Shown here piece after piece: positions 29,209 to 36,797 of a DNA stretch of 64,000 nucleotides. Source of the stretch: Vibrio maritimus (GTDB lineage: Bacteria; Pseudomonadota; Gammaproteobacteria; Enterobacterales; Vibrionaceae); contig JYJJ01000079.1 in assembly GCA_003263775.1 (NCBI GenBank), forward strand, positions 682,001-746,000, in the 5' to 3' direction. A program made the position numbers and the translations under genes. The notes beneath the pieces are model-generated. The model searched no databases, was not told the origin of the DNA, and saw only the letters and a list, made by a program, of their open reading frames with translations. Numbering within the stretch: position 1 is the stretch's first letter; each line of letters starts with the position of its first letter.

Positions 29209-30506
29209 ATGATTGAGTCAATTATCGGTTTTACTGCACTGATCATAATGGTATTTCTTCGCCTTCCTCTCGCGTTTGCGATGGGCGTGGTTGGATTTAT
29301 CGGCTTTTGGTATATCAACGATTACAACTGGAATGCCGCCATGTCGATGGCCGCAAGACGCATCATCGATACCGGTCAAGACTACAGCCTTTCGGTCATA
29401 CCGCTATTTATCTTAATGGGTAACTTCGTAACCAAAGCAGGGTTATCGAATGAGCTTTATCGTGCTTGCAATGCCTTTGTTGGGCACAAGCGAGGCGGGC
29501 TATCGATGTCGACGATTCTTGCCTGCGGTGGCTTCTCTGCCATATGCGGGTCTAGTCTTGCAACTTCTGCCACCATGTCACAAGTTGCGATGCCGCCGAT
29601 GAGAAAGTATGGCTACTCTGATGGGTTAGCCGCTGCCTCTATCGCCGCAGGTGGCACACTCGGAATTCTGATCCCACCGAGTGTCATGCTGGTAATTTAT
29701 GGTCTGCTCACTGAAAGCAGTATTCGCGAATTGTTCGCTGCTGGCTTCTTACCTGGACTGCTAGGTATTGGCTCTATCTTGCGGCAGTACAATGGGTTGT
29801 ATTCCGCTCCCCTGAAAGTGCACCTCCCGGCGAGCGCATGCCTTGGGGGCAAAGATTTATCGCACTACGAGGCATTCTCTCAACGCTACTCTTGTTTGTG
29901 CTTGTCATGGGAGGCATCTATGTGGGAGCCTTTACCCCAACAGAAGCCGCTGGTATCGGTGCAACAGGTGCATTTGCGCTCGCTGCATATCGACGCAAGC
30001 TCAACTATCAGGTGATGCGCGATATTTTGGTAGATACAGCAAAAACGTCCGCTTCACTCTTCGCTGTTGTCATTTGCGCGCTGATTCTGTCTAACTTTAT
30101 TAACCGTGCCGGGCTGCCAACTGCCTTGGTTGAGATGATTCAAGCCGCTAACGTAACGCCAATGATGGCGCTCGGTTTGATTCTACTTGTCTACATCATC
30201 CTAGGTTGCGTGTTTGAAAGTATGTCGATGATGCTACTGACGGTGCCAATCTTCTTCCCTGTCGTGGTTGAATTGGGCTTCGATCCCATCTGGTTTGGTA
30301 TTGTTGTTGTGGTGGTAACGGAGATCAGCTTGATAACCCCACCTGTGGGTCTGAACGTATTTGTTCTCTCAGGCATTATCAAAGACATTAACACCGGCAC
30401 TATTTTCAAAGGCGTGTTCCCATTTTGGGTAGCAGATATGGTTCGATTAGCCGTTATTGTTCTGGTACCCGCTATTGTGTTGTTCTTGCCTAACATGTTG
30501 TATTAA
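29209..30506 (+). CDS. TRAP transporter large permease (DctM family, one frameshift)
   Basis: About 432 aa when repaired, the normal length for DctM. The N-terminal part shows RLPLAFAMGVVGFIGFWY, GQDYSLSVIPLFILMGNFV and GGTLGILIPPSVMLVIYGLL. A single-base deletion near 29771 breaks the frame; one added base gives LGIGLYLAAVQWVVFRSPES. The rest reads VGAFTPTEAAGIGATGAFAL, GCVFESMSMMLLTVPIFFPV and LITPPVGLNVFVLSGI. A strong AGGAGG site precedes the ATG, which directly follows the dctQ stop. A terminator lies six bases after the stop. Confidence 0.88.
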
Positions 30507-30511
30507 AGAGC

Positions 30512-30543
30512 AAAGTGGCTTTCCTTTGGGGAAGCCACTTTTT
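30512..30543 (+). terminator. Terminator of the TRAP operon
   Basis: AAGTGGCTT (30513-30521) pairs with AAGCCACTT (30532-30540) and is followed by T residues. Confidence 0.88.
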
Positions 30544-30573
30544 CGTTTAGAGTAAGGTATCTAGCTGTATTTA

Positions 30574-30632
30574 TTGACAAATAAATCACCATATATCAAT
30601 AGGATGACTTCATTTTATTTCTGATATATGGT
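30574..30632 (+). promoter_or_regulatory. hpaR promoter with 11-bp inverted repeat
   Basis: ACCATATATCA (30588-30598) and TGATATATGGT (30622-30632) are exact inverted copies 23 bp apart. A TTGACA at 30574-30579 could be the -35 box. The repeat sits 21-65 bp upstream of the hpaR start, where a self-repressing MarR protein would bind. Confidence 0.5.
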
Positions 30633-30652
30633 TTATTAGTAGTAAGGAAATT

Positions 30653-31090
30653 ATGAAGGTTAACCTAGTGACAAAATACGAAGATTCTCTGCCGCTCCAA
30701 TTGATTAGAGCAAGAGACATCGCCATGGAATATTTCCGTCCCGTGCTGGCAAGTAATGACCTTACCGAACAGCAATGGCGCGTTATGCGTGTGTTGGACA
30801 CCAAAGGCGAAATCGACTTCACTACCCTATCTCGCGAGTCTTGTATTCTCAGTCCTAGTCTCACTGGTATTATCAATCGACTCGAAAAGCTTGGTTACGT
30901 AGAGAAGAAAAAATGCGAACACGACGGACGCAAGTCCTACATTCACCTAACTGCCAAAGCGGAGAGCTTAGTAGAGCGGTTACGACCACAAATTGAAGAG
31001 CAATATGTCGCTTTAAAAGAGCGTATTGGAGAGGATCGTTATTCAGAGCTCTCTAACTTGCTCAACGAACTTATCGCGAGCAAACACTAA
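30653..31090 (+). CDS. hpaR: MarR-family homoprotocatechuate operon regulator HpaR
   Basis: A 145-aa dimeric winged-helix repressor. MarR features are LTEQQWRVMRVLDTKGEIDF, the recognition helix region SRESCILSPSLTGIINRLEK, the wing EKKKCEHDGRKSYIHLTAKA and a C-terminal dimerisation helix. Sequence and context match HpaR, which in E. coli represses the hpa meta-cleavage operon and is relieved by pathway aromatics. The start has AAGGAA upstream. It converges with hpaC on a shared terminator. Confidence 0.88.
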   Translation: MKVNLVTKYEDSLPLQLIRARDIAMEYFRPVLASNDLTEQQWRVMRVLDTKGEIDFTTLSRESCILSPSLTGIINRLEKLGYVEKKKCEHDGRKSYIHLTAKAESLVERLRPQIEEQYVALKERIGEDRYSELSNLLNELIASKH

Positions 31091-31114
31091 AACACCCGCT
31101 TATGCGGGTGTTTT
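31089..31114. terminator. Bidirectional terminator between hpaR and hpaC
   Basis: AACACCCGC (31091-31099), loop TTAT, GCGGGTGTT (31104-31112), with A and T runs on the two sides. Confidence 0.88.
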
Positions 31115-31144
31115 CATTGTTATTCCTACCTGGCTTTTTAACGA

Positions 31145-31651
31145 CTATGCCACTTCAGCGACCTTTACATCCGCTTGTAGATGTTTGAACTGACGATCAA
31201 AATACATGAGCGCATCTTTGTCTTGTGTCGTGATTGCCTCAACTTCTAAAAAGAACACCGTGTGCGTCCCCACTTCTTTCATATCACTGATTCGCCCCTC
31301 AAGCGTGGTTAGTGCACCGTTTAATACTGGCACCTGATGCTGGTTGAGCTTCCAACCTTCCAGCGCGAAACGCTCTTCCATCTCTAATCCTGTCATTCCG
31401 GCAAAGTGCATGGACATTTCCTGATGTTCACTCGCACAGGTATTGATGCACATACGACCATTACGCTTAAAGATATCGTTTGAAGCACTAGAACGGTTCA
31501 CACACACCAGCAAAGTTGCTGGGCTATCTGTAACCGAACACACGGCGGTCGCGGTGATGCCGATGGTACCTGCTTCACCGCCCGTGGTGACAATGTTGAC
31601 GGCAGCTGCAAGCTTCGACATCGCGTTACGAAATTCTTGTTGTAGAGACAT
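31145..31651 (-). CDS. hpaC: 4-hydroxyphenylacetate 3-monooxygenase reductase component
   Basis: A 168-aa NADH:flavin reductase of the HpaC/flavin-reductase-like family (split-barrel FMN fold): FRNAMSKLAAAVNIVTTGGE, GITATAVCSVTDSPATLLVC, VNRSSASNDIFKRNGRMCIN, HTVFFLEVEAITT. It supplies reduced flavin to the HPA oxygenase. The Acinetobacter C1 reductase that serves a C2 oxygenase is about twice this size because a MarR-like sensing domain is fused on; here the reductase stands alone, next to the separate MarR gene hpaR. AAGGA precedes the ATG. A 16-bp box identical to one at the oxygenase promoter lies about 115 bp upstream. Confidence 0.88.
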   Translation of the reverse strand: MSLQQEFRNAMSKLAAAVNIVTTGGEAGTIGITATAVCSVTDSPATLLVCVNRSSASNDIFKRNGRMCINTCASEHQEMSMHFAGMTGLEMEERFALEGWKLNQHQVPVLNGALTTLEGRISDMKEVGTHTVFFLEVEAITTQDKDALMYFDRQFKHLQADVKVAEVA

Positions 31652-31764
31652 GGTATCTTCCTTTTCGCTAGACTGAGTTTTGGCGCTTTGGGTAGCGCTC
31701 CCTGTTATGTGCTTTCATTGTGGTTTATTGAAGCAGATTGGAACATAGACAGTTATCGTGTTCG

Positions 31765-31780
31765 CTTGTACTTTTCGTAG
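31765..31780 (-). promoter_or_regulatory. Candidate HpaA box upstream of hpaC
   Basis: CTTGTACTTTTCGTAG on the plus strand is identical to 17699-17714 upstream of the oxygenase gene. It has the same orientation relative to its gene and a similar distance from the start (about 114 versus 106 bp). Confidence 0.6.
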
Positions 31781-31870
31781 TCTCTCCAGCGGCCTCTAAA
31801 ACAATATTACGTTGTAATCAACACTCACAATTTATGGGAAGCTACTCCCATACCACAATGGCATGCCTGT

Positions 31871-32110
31871 CTATCGTACGACTCGATCTCGAGTACTAAA
31901 TTGGACTCTATGATACTGAACATCAATCGCCTTAAAGCCAGTTTCTAGCATTAAGCCTGCAAGTTTTCGGATAGCCATTGGGCTAAAATGTGTCATCGTG
32001 CGCCTCTACTAGTGCTTTTGATGAACTAAAGTTACCTTGATAGCGACTAGATCAGAAATCGTTCTTGTAGGATGCCGTCCATCGTAATGGTGATACTCAA
32101 GCAATCGCTT
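31871..32110 (-). pseudogene. Remnant of an unidentified gene, possibly a methyltransferase tail
   Basis: On the minus strand one frame reads KRLLEYHHYDGRHPTRT continuing to VTLVHQKH, then two adjacent amber stops at about 32009-32014, then RRTMTHFSPMAIRKLAGLML and on to VQYHRVQFSTRDRVVR before a stop near 31871. The HFSPMAIRKLAGLMLETGF part resembles the end of SAM-dependent methyltransferases. No start, ribosome-binding site or upstream domain is visible, so this looks like the decayed 3' end of a larger gene. The 41-aa piece after the stops could be a tiny ORF, but I doubt it is expressed. Confidence 0.35.
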
Positions 32111-32243
32111 GCTTTGTTTTTACTAAAAAATATAAAGCTGCATAAAATTGACTGAATATCGAATATTTACTATCGAAAAACCACAAAAGCTCTGATACCT
32201 TTACGCCATCAAAATCGTACCTCAAAATTGATTAGACGGACCT

Positions 32244-33405
32244 ATGCCTTCCACTCAAACCATTAAAAAAATCGTAGATATCGGCGACACACTTCACCGT
32301 AGTGGATGTGCCCCTTATAAAGTGGAAAAGTACGCACAATACTACGCGCAAAAACACGGCATCGATGTCATGGTGCAAGCCACACCCACTGCCATCAACT
32401 ATCAATTTCCAGATAAAGACAATACGGTTGTACTTAAGCGGTTAAAGCCTGCCTCCATTAACCTAAGCTTACTCGCTAACACTATCATTCGAATCAATCA
32501 GCCAAGCAATGAACCAGTGCCAGAACCTGTTGGTTACCCGAAATGGGTCGTTGCTCTCGCTAATATGGGGATCCCACCCGCTTACCTAATGTTGGTTGGC
32601 AGTACATTGGAAGCCATTGCATTTTCTATGTTATTGGGATTAATGGTTTGGGTATGCCAGCTAGTTTATCGCGGGCGCAACTCTATCGCTGTAGAGTTCA
32701 TTTCTGCTCTACTAACCGGGGTACTCGTGGCATTTATCGCCAGTACTGGCGCAGCATCCCTATATGGGCGTTATGTATCGCGAGTGTCGTTTTGTTTGTG
32801 CCCGGCTTATCAATCGCCAACTCACTTGAGTGTTTGGCATTTAATGACTTAGTGTCGGGTACCGCTCTTTTAGGGCAAAGCGCTCTCACCCTAATAAAAT
32901 TGTTTATCGGTGTGATGATGGGGCTCAATATTGGTGAGGCCCTTTGGGGACAAGCGGAGTCCATCTCATACACCAATGAAGTTCCGCTATGGCTACACTG
33001 CTTTGGGCTACTACTTATCTCAACTTCCATTGGCGTCATTTTTAACGCCGTCCAAAAGACATTCTACTAGGACTACCTGTAGCCGTGCTTGGTATGTGGG
33101 GGCCGTTCTACTTAGGATTTGAAAGCGGCTGGGTTGTAGGCACTTGGGTCACGACAGTACTCATCACTTTATATGGTACCTGGGTTGCAAAAAGGCTTGA
33201 TCTTACCGGTTCCATTTACATCGTGCAGGGCATCATTATCTTGGTACCGGGAAGCCGTGTTATGGTGAGTGCTAGCCAATCTGTTTTTGAGCAGTCGATT
33301 TTGCCGATCCCAAATATCGGTTTATCCGCATTATTTATGTTTTCTGCAATTGTGGCAGGTCAAATTACCGCTTACTCAATATATTCACCAAAAATAGAGA
33401 GATAG
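32244..33405 (+). CDS. Threonine/serine exporter (ThrE) family protein (two frameshifts)
   Basis: About 387 aa when repaired. The N-terminal DUF1212-type domain has GDTLHRSGCAPYKVEKYAQ and QATPTAINYQFPDKD. It is followed by about ten membrane segments forming the exporter body and the DUF3815-type C-terminal half (GTWVTTVLITLYGTWVAKRL; IVQGIIILVPGSRVMVSASQ). Two single-base deletions break the frame, near 32757 (repair gives PIWALCIASVVLFVPGLSIA) and near 33053 (repair gives VPKDILLGLPVAVLGMWGP). The family exports threonine and serine; this member's substrate is not proven. It stands alone. Confidence 0.8.
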
Positions 33406-33439
33406 ACCTCATAAATTGGTAATTCTATAAAAACCTTTG

Positions 33440-33497
33440 GCGCTTCAAAATAATCATATTGTTTGCACAATCTTTACAAAACATTATTTTGAAGCGC
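33440..33497. repeat. Perfect 15-bp inverted repeat with 28-bp spacer
   Basis: GCGCTTCAAAATAAT (33440-33454) and ATTATTTTGAAGCGC (33483-33497) are exact inverted copies, 35 bp after the ThrE-like gene. It could be a terminator-like structure or the ends of a short vanished element. Confidence 0.55.
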
Positions 33498-33646
33498 TAA
33501 ATAATGTTTTATATCAATATGTTACGCACCATGCGCAGATGTTGATCTAACGTCAAAAATTTAGCTATCTGTTTGAAATGTCATGAAAGTGCCATCTAAA
33601 AACGAGCTACACATCAAATATTCAACATTAATATATTCACCACTCT

Positions 33647-33674
33647 TTGACTTGCCTAAGAAGTCGCTTATATT
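33647..33674 (+). promoter_or_regulatory. Candidate sigma70 promoter of the cold-shock gene
   Basis: TTGACT, 16-bp spacer, TATATT. It would give a leader of about 150 nt before the start codon, as is usual for cold-shock mRNAs. Confidence 0.5.
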
Positions 33675-33833
33675 CGTCACTGGCTAGAAAAAAAGTTCCA
33701 TTGTTTACAAAAAGCATTCGTTGAATTCTCGTGATTCCCCCGACGCGTTGTACGCAATAGCAATTTCATTTTCCACGCTATAGCTGCCGGATTGGCAATA
33801 GAAACAAGATAGTAAAAAATTTAGGATATAACT

Positions 33834-34043
33834 ATGTCTAACACAGTAACTGGTACAGTTAAGTGGTTCAACGAAACTAAAGGCTTTGGCTTCATTCAAC
33901 AAGAAAATGGTCCAGATGTTTTCGCTCACTTCAGCAACATTAAAGCAGACGGTTTCCGTACGCTAGCTGAAGGCCAAAAAGTGGAGTTCCGCGTAACTCA
34001 AGGCCAAAAAGGCCCACAAGCGGAAGAAATCACTCCAGTTTAA
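33834..34043 (+). CDS. Cold-shock protein, CspA family
   Basis: A 69-aa single cold-shock domain that binds single-stranded RNA and DNA. The protein begins MSNTVTGTVKWFNETKGFGF, so RNP1 (KGFGFI) is complete and RNP2 (DVFAHFS) follows. The length is normal. TAGGA lies ten bases before the ATG. The long AT-rich leader upstream and the strong terminator downstream indicate a monocistronic, leader-controlled transcript. Which Csp paralogue it is cannot be told. Confidence 0.93.
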   Translation: MSNTVTGTVKWFNETKGFGFIQQENGPDVFAHFSNIKADGFRTLAEGQKVEFRVTQGQKGPQAEEITPV

Positions 34044-34066
34044 AACTTACTTCCAGTAACGTTTTA

Positions 34067-34095
34067 AAAATAGCCAGCTTCGCTGGCTATTTTTG
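34067..34095 (+). terminator. Terminator of the cold-shock gene
   Basis: AAAATAGCCAG, loop CTTCG, CTGGCTATTTTT. Confidence 0.9.
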
Positions 34096-34191
34096 TATCA
34101 GTTAGTCCCAATCCCCTACTTTGTTAGTATCCTTTTGCGGTGAGACGCGTACTATAGAGTCAAACGATATTCACAATTTTTGAGCAATCTC

Positions 34192-34728
34192 ATGGCCTTA
34201 AAACCCACAATTTATAAGTTTCGTGTTGCCTTGACCGACATGAATCGCGACTACTATGACTCTCTCAACCTAACGGTCGCCCTGCACCCTTCTGAAAACC
34301 AGCAACGTATGATGGCAAGACTGATGGCATTTTGCTTAAACGCATCTCCGGAGCTTCAGTTCACCAAAGGGCTATCAACCATTGAAGAACCGGACATTTG
34401 GGAAAAGTCACTGGATGACCAAACCTTGGTTTGGATTGACATTGGCGAGCCAGATGTTGATCGAGTTAAGAAGGCCACTCGACTATCTAAGAAGACTAAG
34501 GTCTACAGCTTCAATACCAAAAGCGATGTATGGTGGCAGCAAAACCAGGGCAAATTTGGCTATTTAGACGCCAGCATCTATCGTTTCAACAATGAGTCTA
34601 TTGAATCGCTGTCCGAGCTGGTCACTCGAACCATGGATCTTTCTGTCATGATTACCGGAACGTCACTGTTTGTTGATGCGGAAGGTGGCTCAGTAGAAGT
34701 CACTGTCGAGGAACTGCAAGACAAATGA
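34192..34728 (+). CDS. yaeQ: YaeQ family protein
   Basis: About 178 aa from the ATG at 34192 (MALKPTIYKFRVALTDMNRD). A TTG four codons upstream is possible but has no better ribosome-binding site. Family landmarks: LTVALHPSENQQRMMARLMA, LQFTKGLSTIEEPDIWE, LVWIDIGEPDVDRVKKATR, VWWQQNQGKF. YaeQ has a nuclease-like (PD-(D/E)XK) fold; its cellular role is not settled. Its stop overlaps the next start (ATGA), so the two are co-translated. Confidence 0.9.
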   Translation: MALKPTIYKFRVALTDMNRDYYDSLNLTVALHPSENQQRMMARLMAFCLNASPELQFTKGLSTIEEPDIWEKSLDDQTLVWIDIGEPDVDRVKKATRLSKKTKVYSFNTKSDVWWQQNQGKFGYLDASIYRFNNESIESLSELVTRTMDLSVMITGTSLFVDAEGGSVEVTVEELQDK

Positions 34729-35264
34729 TTGAATTGAGGGAAGCACTGACCAATATTAAGGCCGACACGCTCACCATAGCGGCGACGCACCAAGAAGCTC
34801 TGAATAACTTGTGCGAACGAGAAAACCTTTTGTTCGCTAGAGCACAAGAGAATAAACCGGATCATGCCCCGTCGGGTTTGCTGCTCGGTCTATTCACCAA
34901 ACTTAATGTCGAAGCGCTTTCCTCTCTCAATGCACACCTCAATCAAGTTCAGGCGATGAAAGCCGCCATTGAGCAACAAGTAGGCCCTGAACACGCCAAT
35001 TCATTTAAGCTGCCTGTTGTTGAAGAGCTGATGCTGGTCACGCATATCTGGGTCTACATCCAAGGGTACTTGGGCATGGACTATAGCCTTGCCAATGATC
35101 ACGCCCTACAGACCAGCGAAATACTTAGCCCCCTAACCCACAAAAGCGTTGATGAACTGCGGATTGCTTTCAATCAAAGCTACTACCAAGGTTTTAGGGA
35201 GTTTGAATCAAAAAAACCACCGTCATCCGGTTGGAAACGGTGGTTTGAAAAATGGTTTAACTAA
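34725..35264 (+). CDS. Hypothetical protein coupled to yaeQ
   Basis: A 179-aa soluble protein I do not recognise, with no signal peptide. It is predicted to be mainly helical (residues 5-45 and 60-85 rich in Ala/Leu/Glu), with a hydrophobic central stretch EELMLVTHIWVYIQGYLGMD and a basic, Trp-rich tail (GWKRWFEKWFN) that might touch membrane lipid. Its start overlaps the yaeQ stop by four bases, so a role linked to YaeQ is plausible but unproven. Confidence 0.75.
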   Translation: MIELREALTNIKADTLTIAATHQEALNNLCERENLLFARAQENKPDHAPSGLLLGLFTKLNVEALSSLNAHLNQVQAMKAAIEQQVGPEHANSFKLPVVEELMLVTHIWVYIQGYLGMDYSLANDHALQTSEILSPLTHKSVDELRIAFNQSYYQGFREFESKKPPSSGWKRWFEKWFN

Positions 35265-35301
35265 GCGGCTAATTTAGTAGGCCGACAGATTAAACTGTGC
35301 A

Positions 35302-36501
35302 TTAAAGATTCGCATGTGGGCCAAATACTTCGTAATGGATACGTGAACGATCAACATCCATTGCTTCAAGCTGTGCCACCACTGCCTGCATAAAACCAAC
35401 TGGTCCACAAAGGTAAAACTCACCAAAATGAACCGGTAGAGAATCTTTGATGGCTGCAATATCCATCACACCCTTGTGACAATTAGGCGCTTCATGATCC
35501 CCCTGAGGTTCACGATACCACGTATGTTGTTGCCAGCCGTTGGCTGCCAAAATTGTCGCTGTTTCATCAACAAAAGAGTGCTGCTGCTCATTTTCACATG
35601 CGTGCAAATAGGTCACTTGCTGAGATGATTCTTGCTTACCAATTTGTTGCAGCATTGCTTGCATTGGCGTGCAGCCAACACCGGCAGAAATCAGTACCAC
35701 AGGCGCCTCTGATTGCTGATAGAAAAAGTCACCAGCAGGCGGCATGACCTCCAGTGTCGAACCAATATTTAGCTCACGATGTAAATAGTTAGACACCAAA
35801 CCATCATCATACTCATTCGATTGCTCTTTTTTCACCGAAATACGATAGCTCGTGCCCGTTGGTGCTTGAGACAGTGAATACTGTCGAATCTCCACATTGT
35901 CACTGTCAGTTGGTGATACTTGAATTCCCAGATACTGCCCCGCTTGATAATCAAGAACCTTGCCGCCATCCTCAGGCTCAAGAACGAAACTCGTGACCAA
36001 TTCAGACTCTGGTGTTTTTTCGACGACAACGAATCGACGAGTACCACGCCACCCGCCCAACGCTTTTTCACGCAACTGGTAAAGCTCTTCCTCTCGGTCG
36101 ATAAAGATTTGCGCCAAGAAGAGATACGCCTCTGTCCAAGCTTCTTCTACTTCTTGAGTGAACGCTTCTGGTGCCAGCTCGCGCAGTGTCTCAATGAGAT
36201 GGTGCCCGACTATTTGATAGTGCTCGGCTTTGATGTGAAAGCTCGTATGTTTGTGAGCAATACGCTCAACCGCGGCCGATAAAGCGGCTAGATTTTCAAT
36301 GTTCTTTGCATAAGCGGCGACTGCTTCAAACAAAGCAACGCTTTGACGACCTGACTTTTGATGAGTCATATTGAAAATGTCTTTCAGCTCTGGGTTATGA
36401 GCAAACATTCTTTGATAAAAATGCTGAGTCAATGCAGGCCCCGCTGACTCTAGTAGAGGAATAGTGCTTTTGATGATTTCGATATGTTGATTACTTAGCA
36501 T
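35302..36501 (-). CDS. hmp: Flavohemoprotein (nitric oxide dioxygenase)
   Basis: A 399-aa cytoplasmic enzyme that turns nitric oxide and O2 into nitrate using NAD(P)H. The N-terminal globin domain (1-140) has the proximal haem histidine in HKHTSFHIKAEHYQIVGHHL. The FAD domain (about 150-255) has YQAGQYLGIQVSP and EIRQYSLSQAP. The NAD domain (about 260-399) has VLISAGVGCTPMQAMLQQI and FYLCGPVGFMQAV, ending RIHYEVFGPHANL. The length is normal. It is divergent from norR with a sigma54 promoter between them, so NO sensed by NorR should induce it. Confidence 0.95.
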   Translation of the reverse strand: MLSNQHIEIIKSTIPLLESAGPALTQHFYQRMFAHNPELKDIFNMTHQKSGRQSVALFEAVAAYAKNIENLAALSAAVERIAHKHTSFHIKAEHYQIVGHHLIETLRELAPEAFTQEVEEAWTEAYLFLAQIFIDREEELYQLREKALGGWRGTRRFVVVEKTPESELVTSFVLEPEDGGKVLDYQAGQYLGIQVSPTDSDNVEIRQYSLSQAPTGTSYRISVKKEQSNEYDDGLVSNYLHRELNIGSTLEVMPPAGDFFYQQSEAPVVLISAGVGCTPMQAMLQQIGKQESSQQVTYLHACENEQQHSFVDETATILAANGWQQHTWYREPQGDHEAPNCHKGVMDIAAIKDSLPVHFGEFYLCGPVGFMQAVVAQLEAMDVDRSRIHYEVFGPHANL

Positions 36502-36650
36502 AGTGTTCCCTAGAAGGCTTTAAATTACGACTTTATTAATAGATATAATAATAGACTGACTGTCTTACGTGTTTCCTGCTGACGCAGCACGCTTTTTATA
36601 TTTAAAAGTGAACGATTCGTGTTCACATCCGATTTTACAAACAGCAGGTT

Positions 36651-36665
36651 GCAGAGTTCGTGCCA
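36651..36665 (-). promoter_or_regulatory. Sigma54 promoter of hmp
   Basis: On the minus strand TGGCAC-N5-CTGC, close to the consensus TGGCAC-N5-TTGC with GG at -24 and GC at -12. It lies 150 bp upstream of hmp and fits control by the sigma54 activator NorR. Confidence 0.75.
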
Positions 36666-36701
36666 AGTATAGAGATATCGGTACTCATTGGTTTTAAAGA
36701 A

Positions 36702-36755
36702 CATTTTGACTCCAAGTTGAGTCAAAATGACTACTTCCATTTATGTCTAAATGAC
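36702..36755. promoter_or_regulatory. NorR enhancer sites
   Basis: An 11-bp perfect inverted repeat CATTTTGACTC / GAGTCAAAATG (36702-36729) contains GTCAAAATGAC (36721-36731). A second copy of the form GT-N7-AC, GTCTAAATGAC, is at 36745-36755. GT-N7-AC is the NorR recognition pattern. Both lie upstream of the sigma54 promoter, as enhancers should. Confidence 0.65.
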
Positions 36756-36797
36756 ACTAGAATGGCAACTATACTCATTTAACGCGTCGTATCTCAC

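Larger units (their letters stand above)
33406..33833. other. Intergenic region and cold-shock gene leader
   Basis: About 430 AT-rich bases. It holds a 15-bp inverted repeat (33440-33497), a promoter candidate (33647-33674) and about 150 nt of probable 5' leader for the cold-shock gene. No open frame looks coding. Confidence 0.5.
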
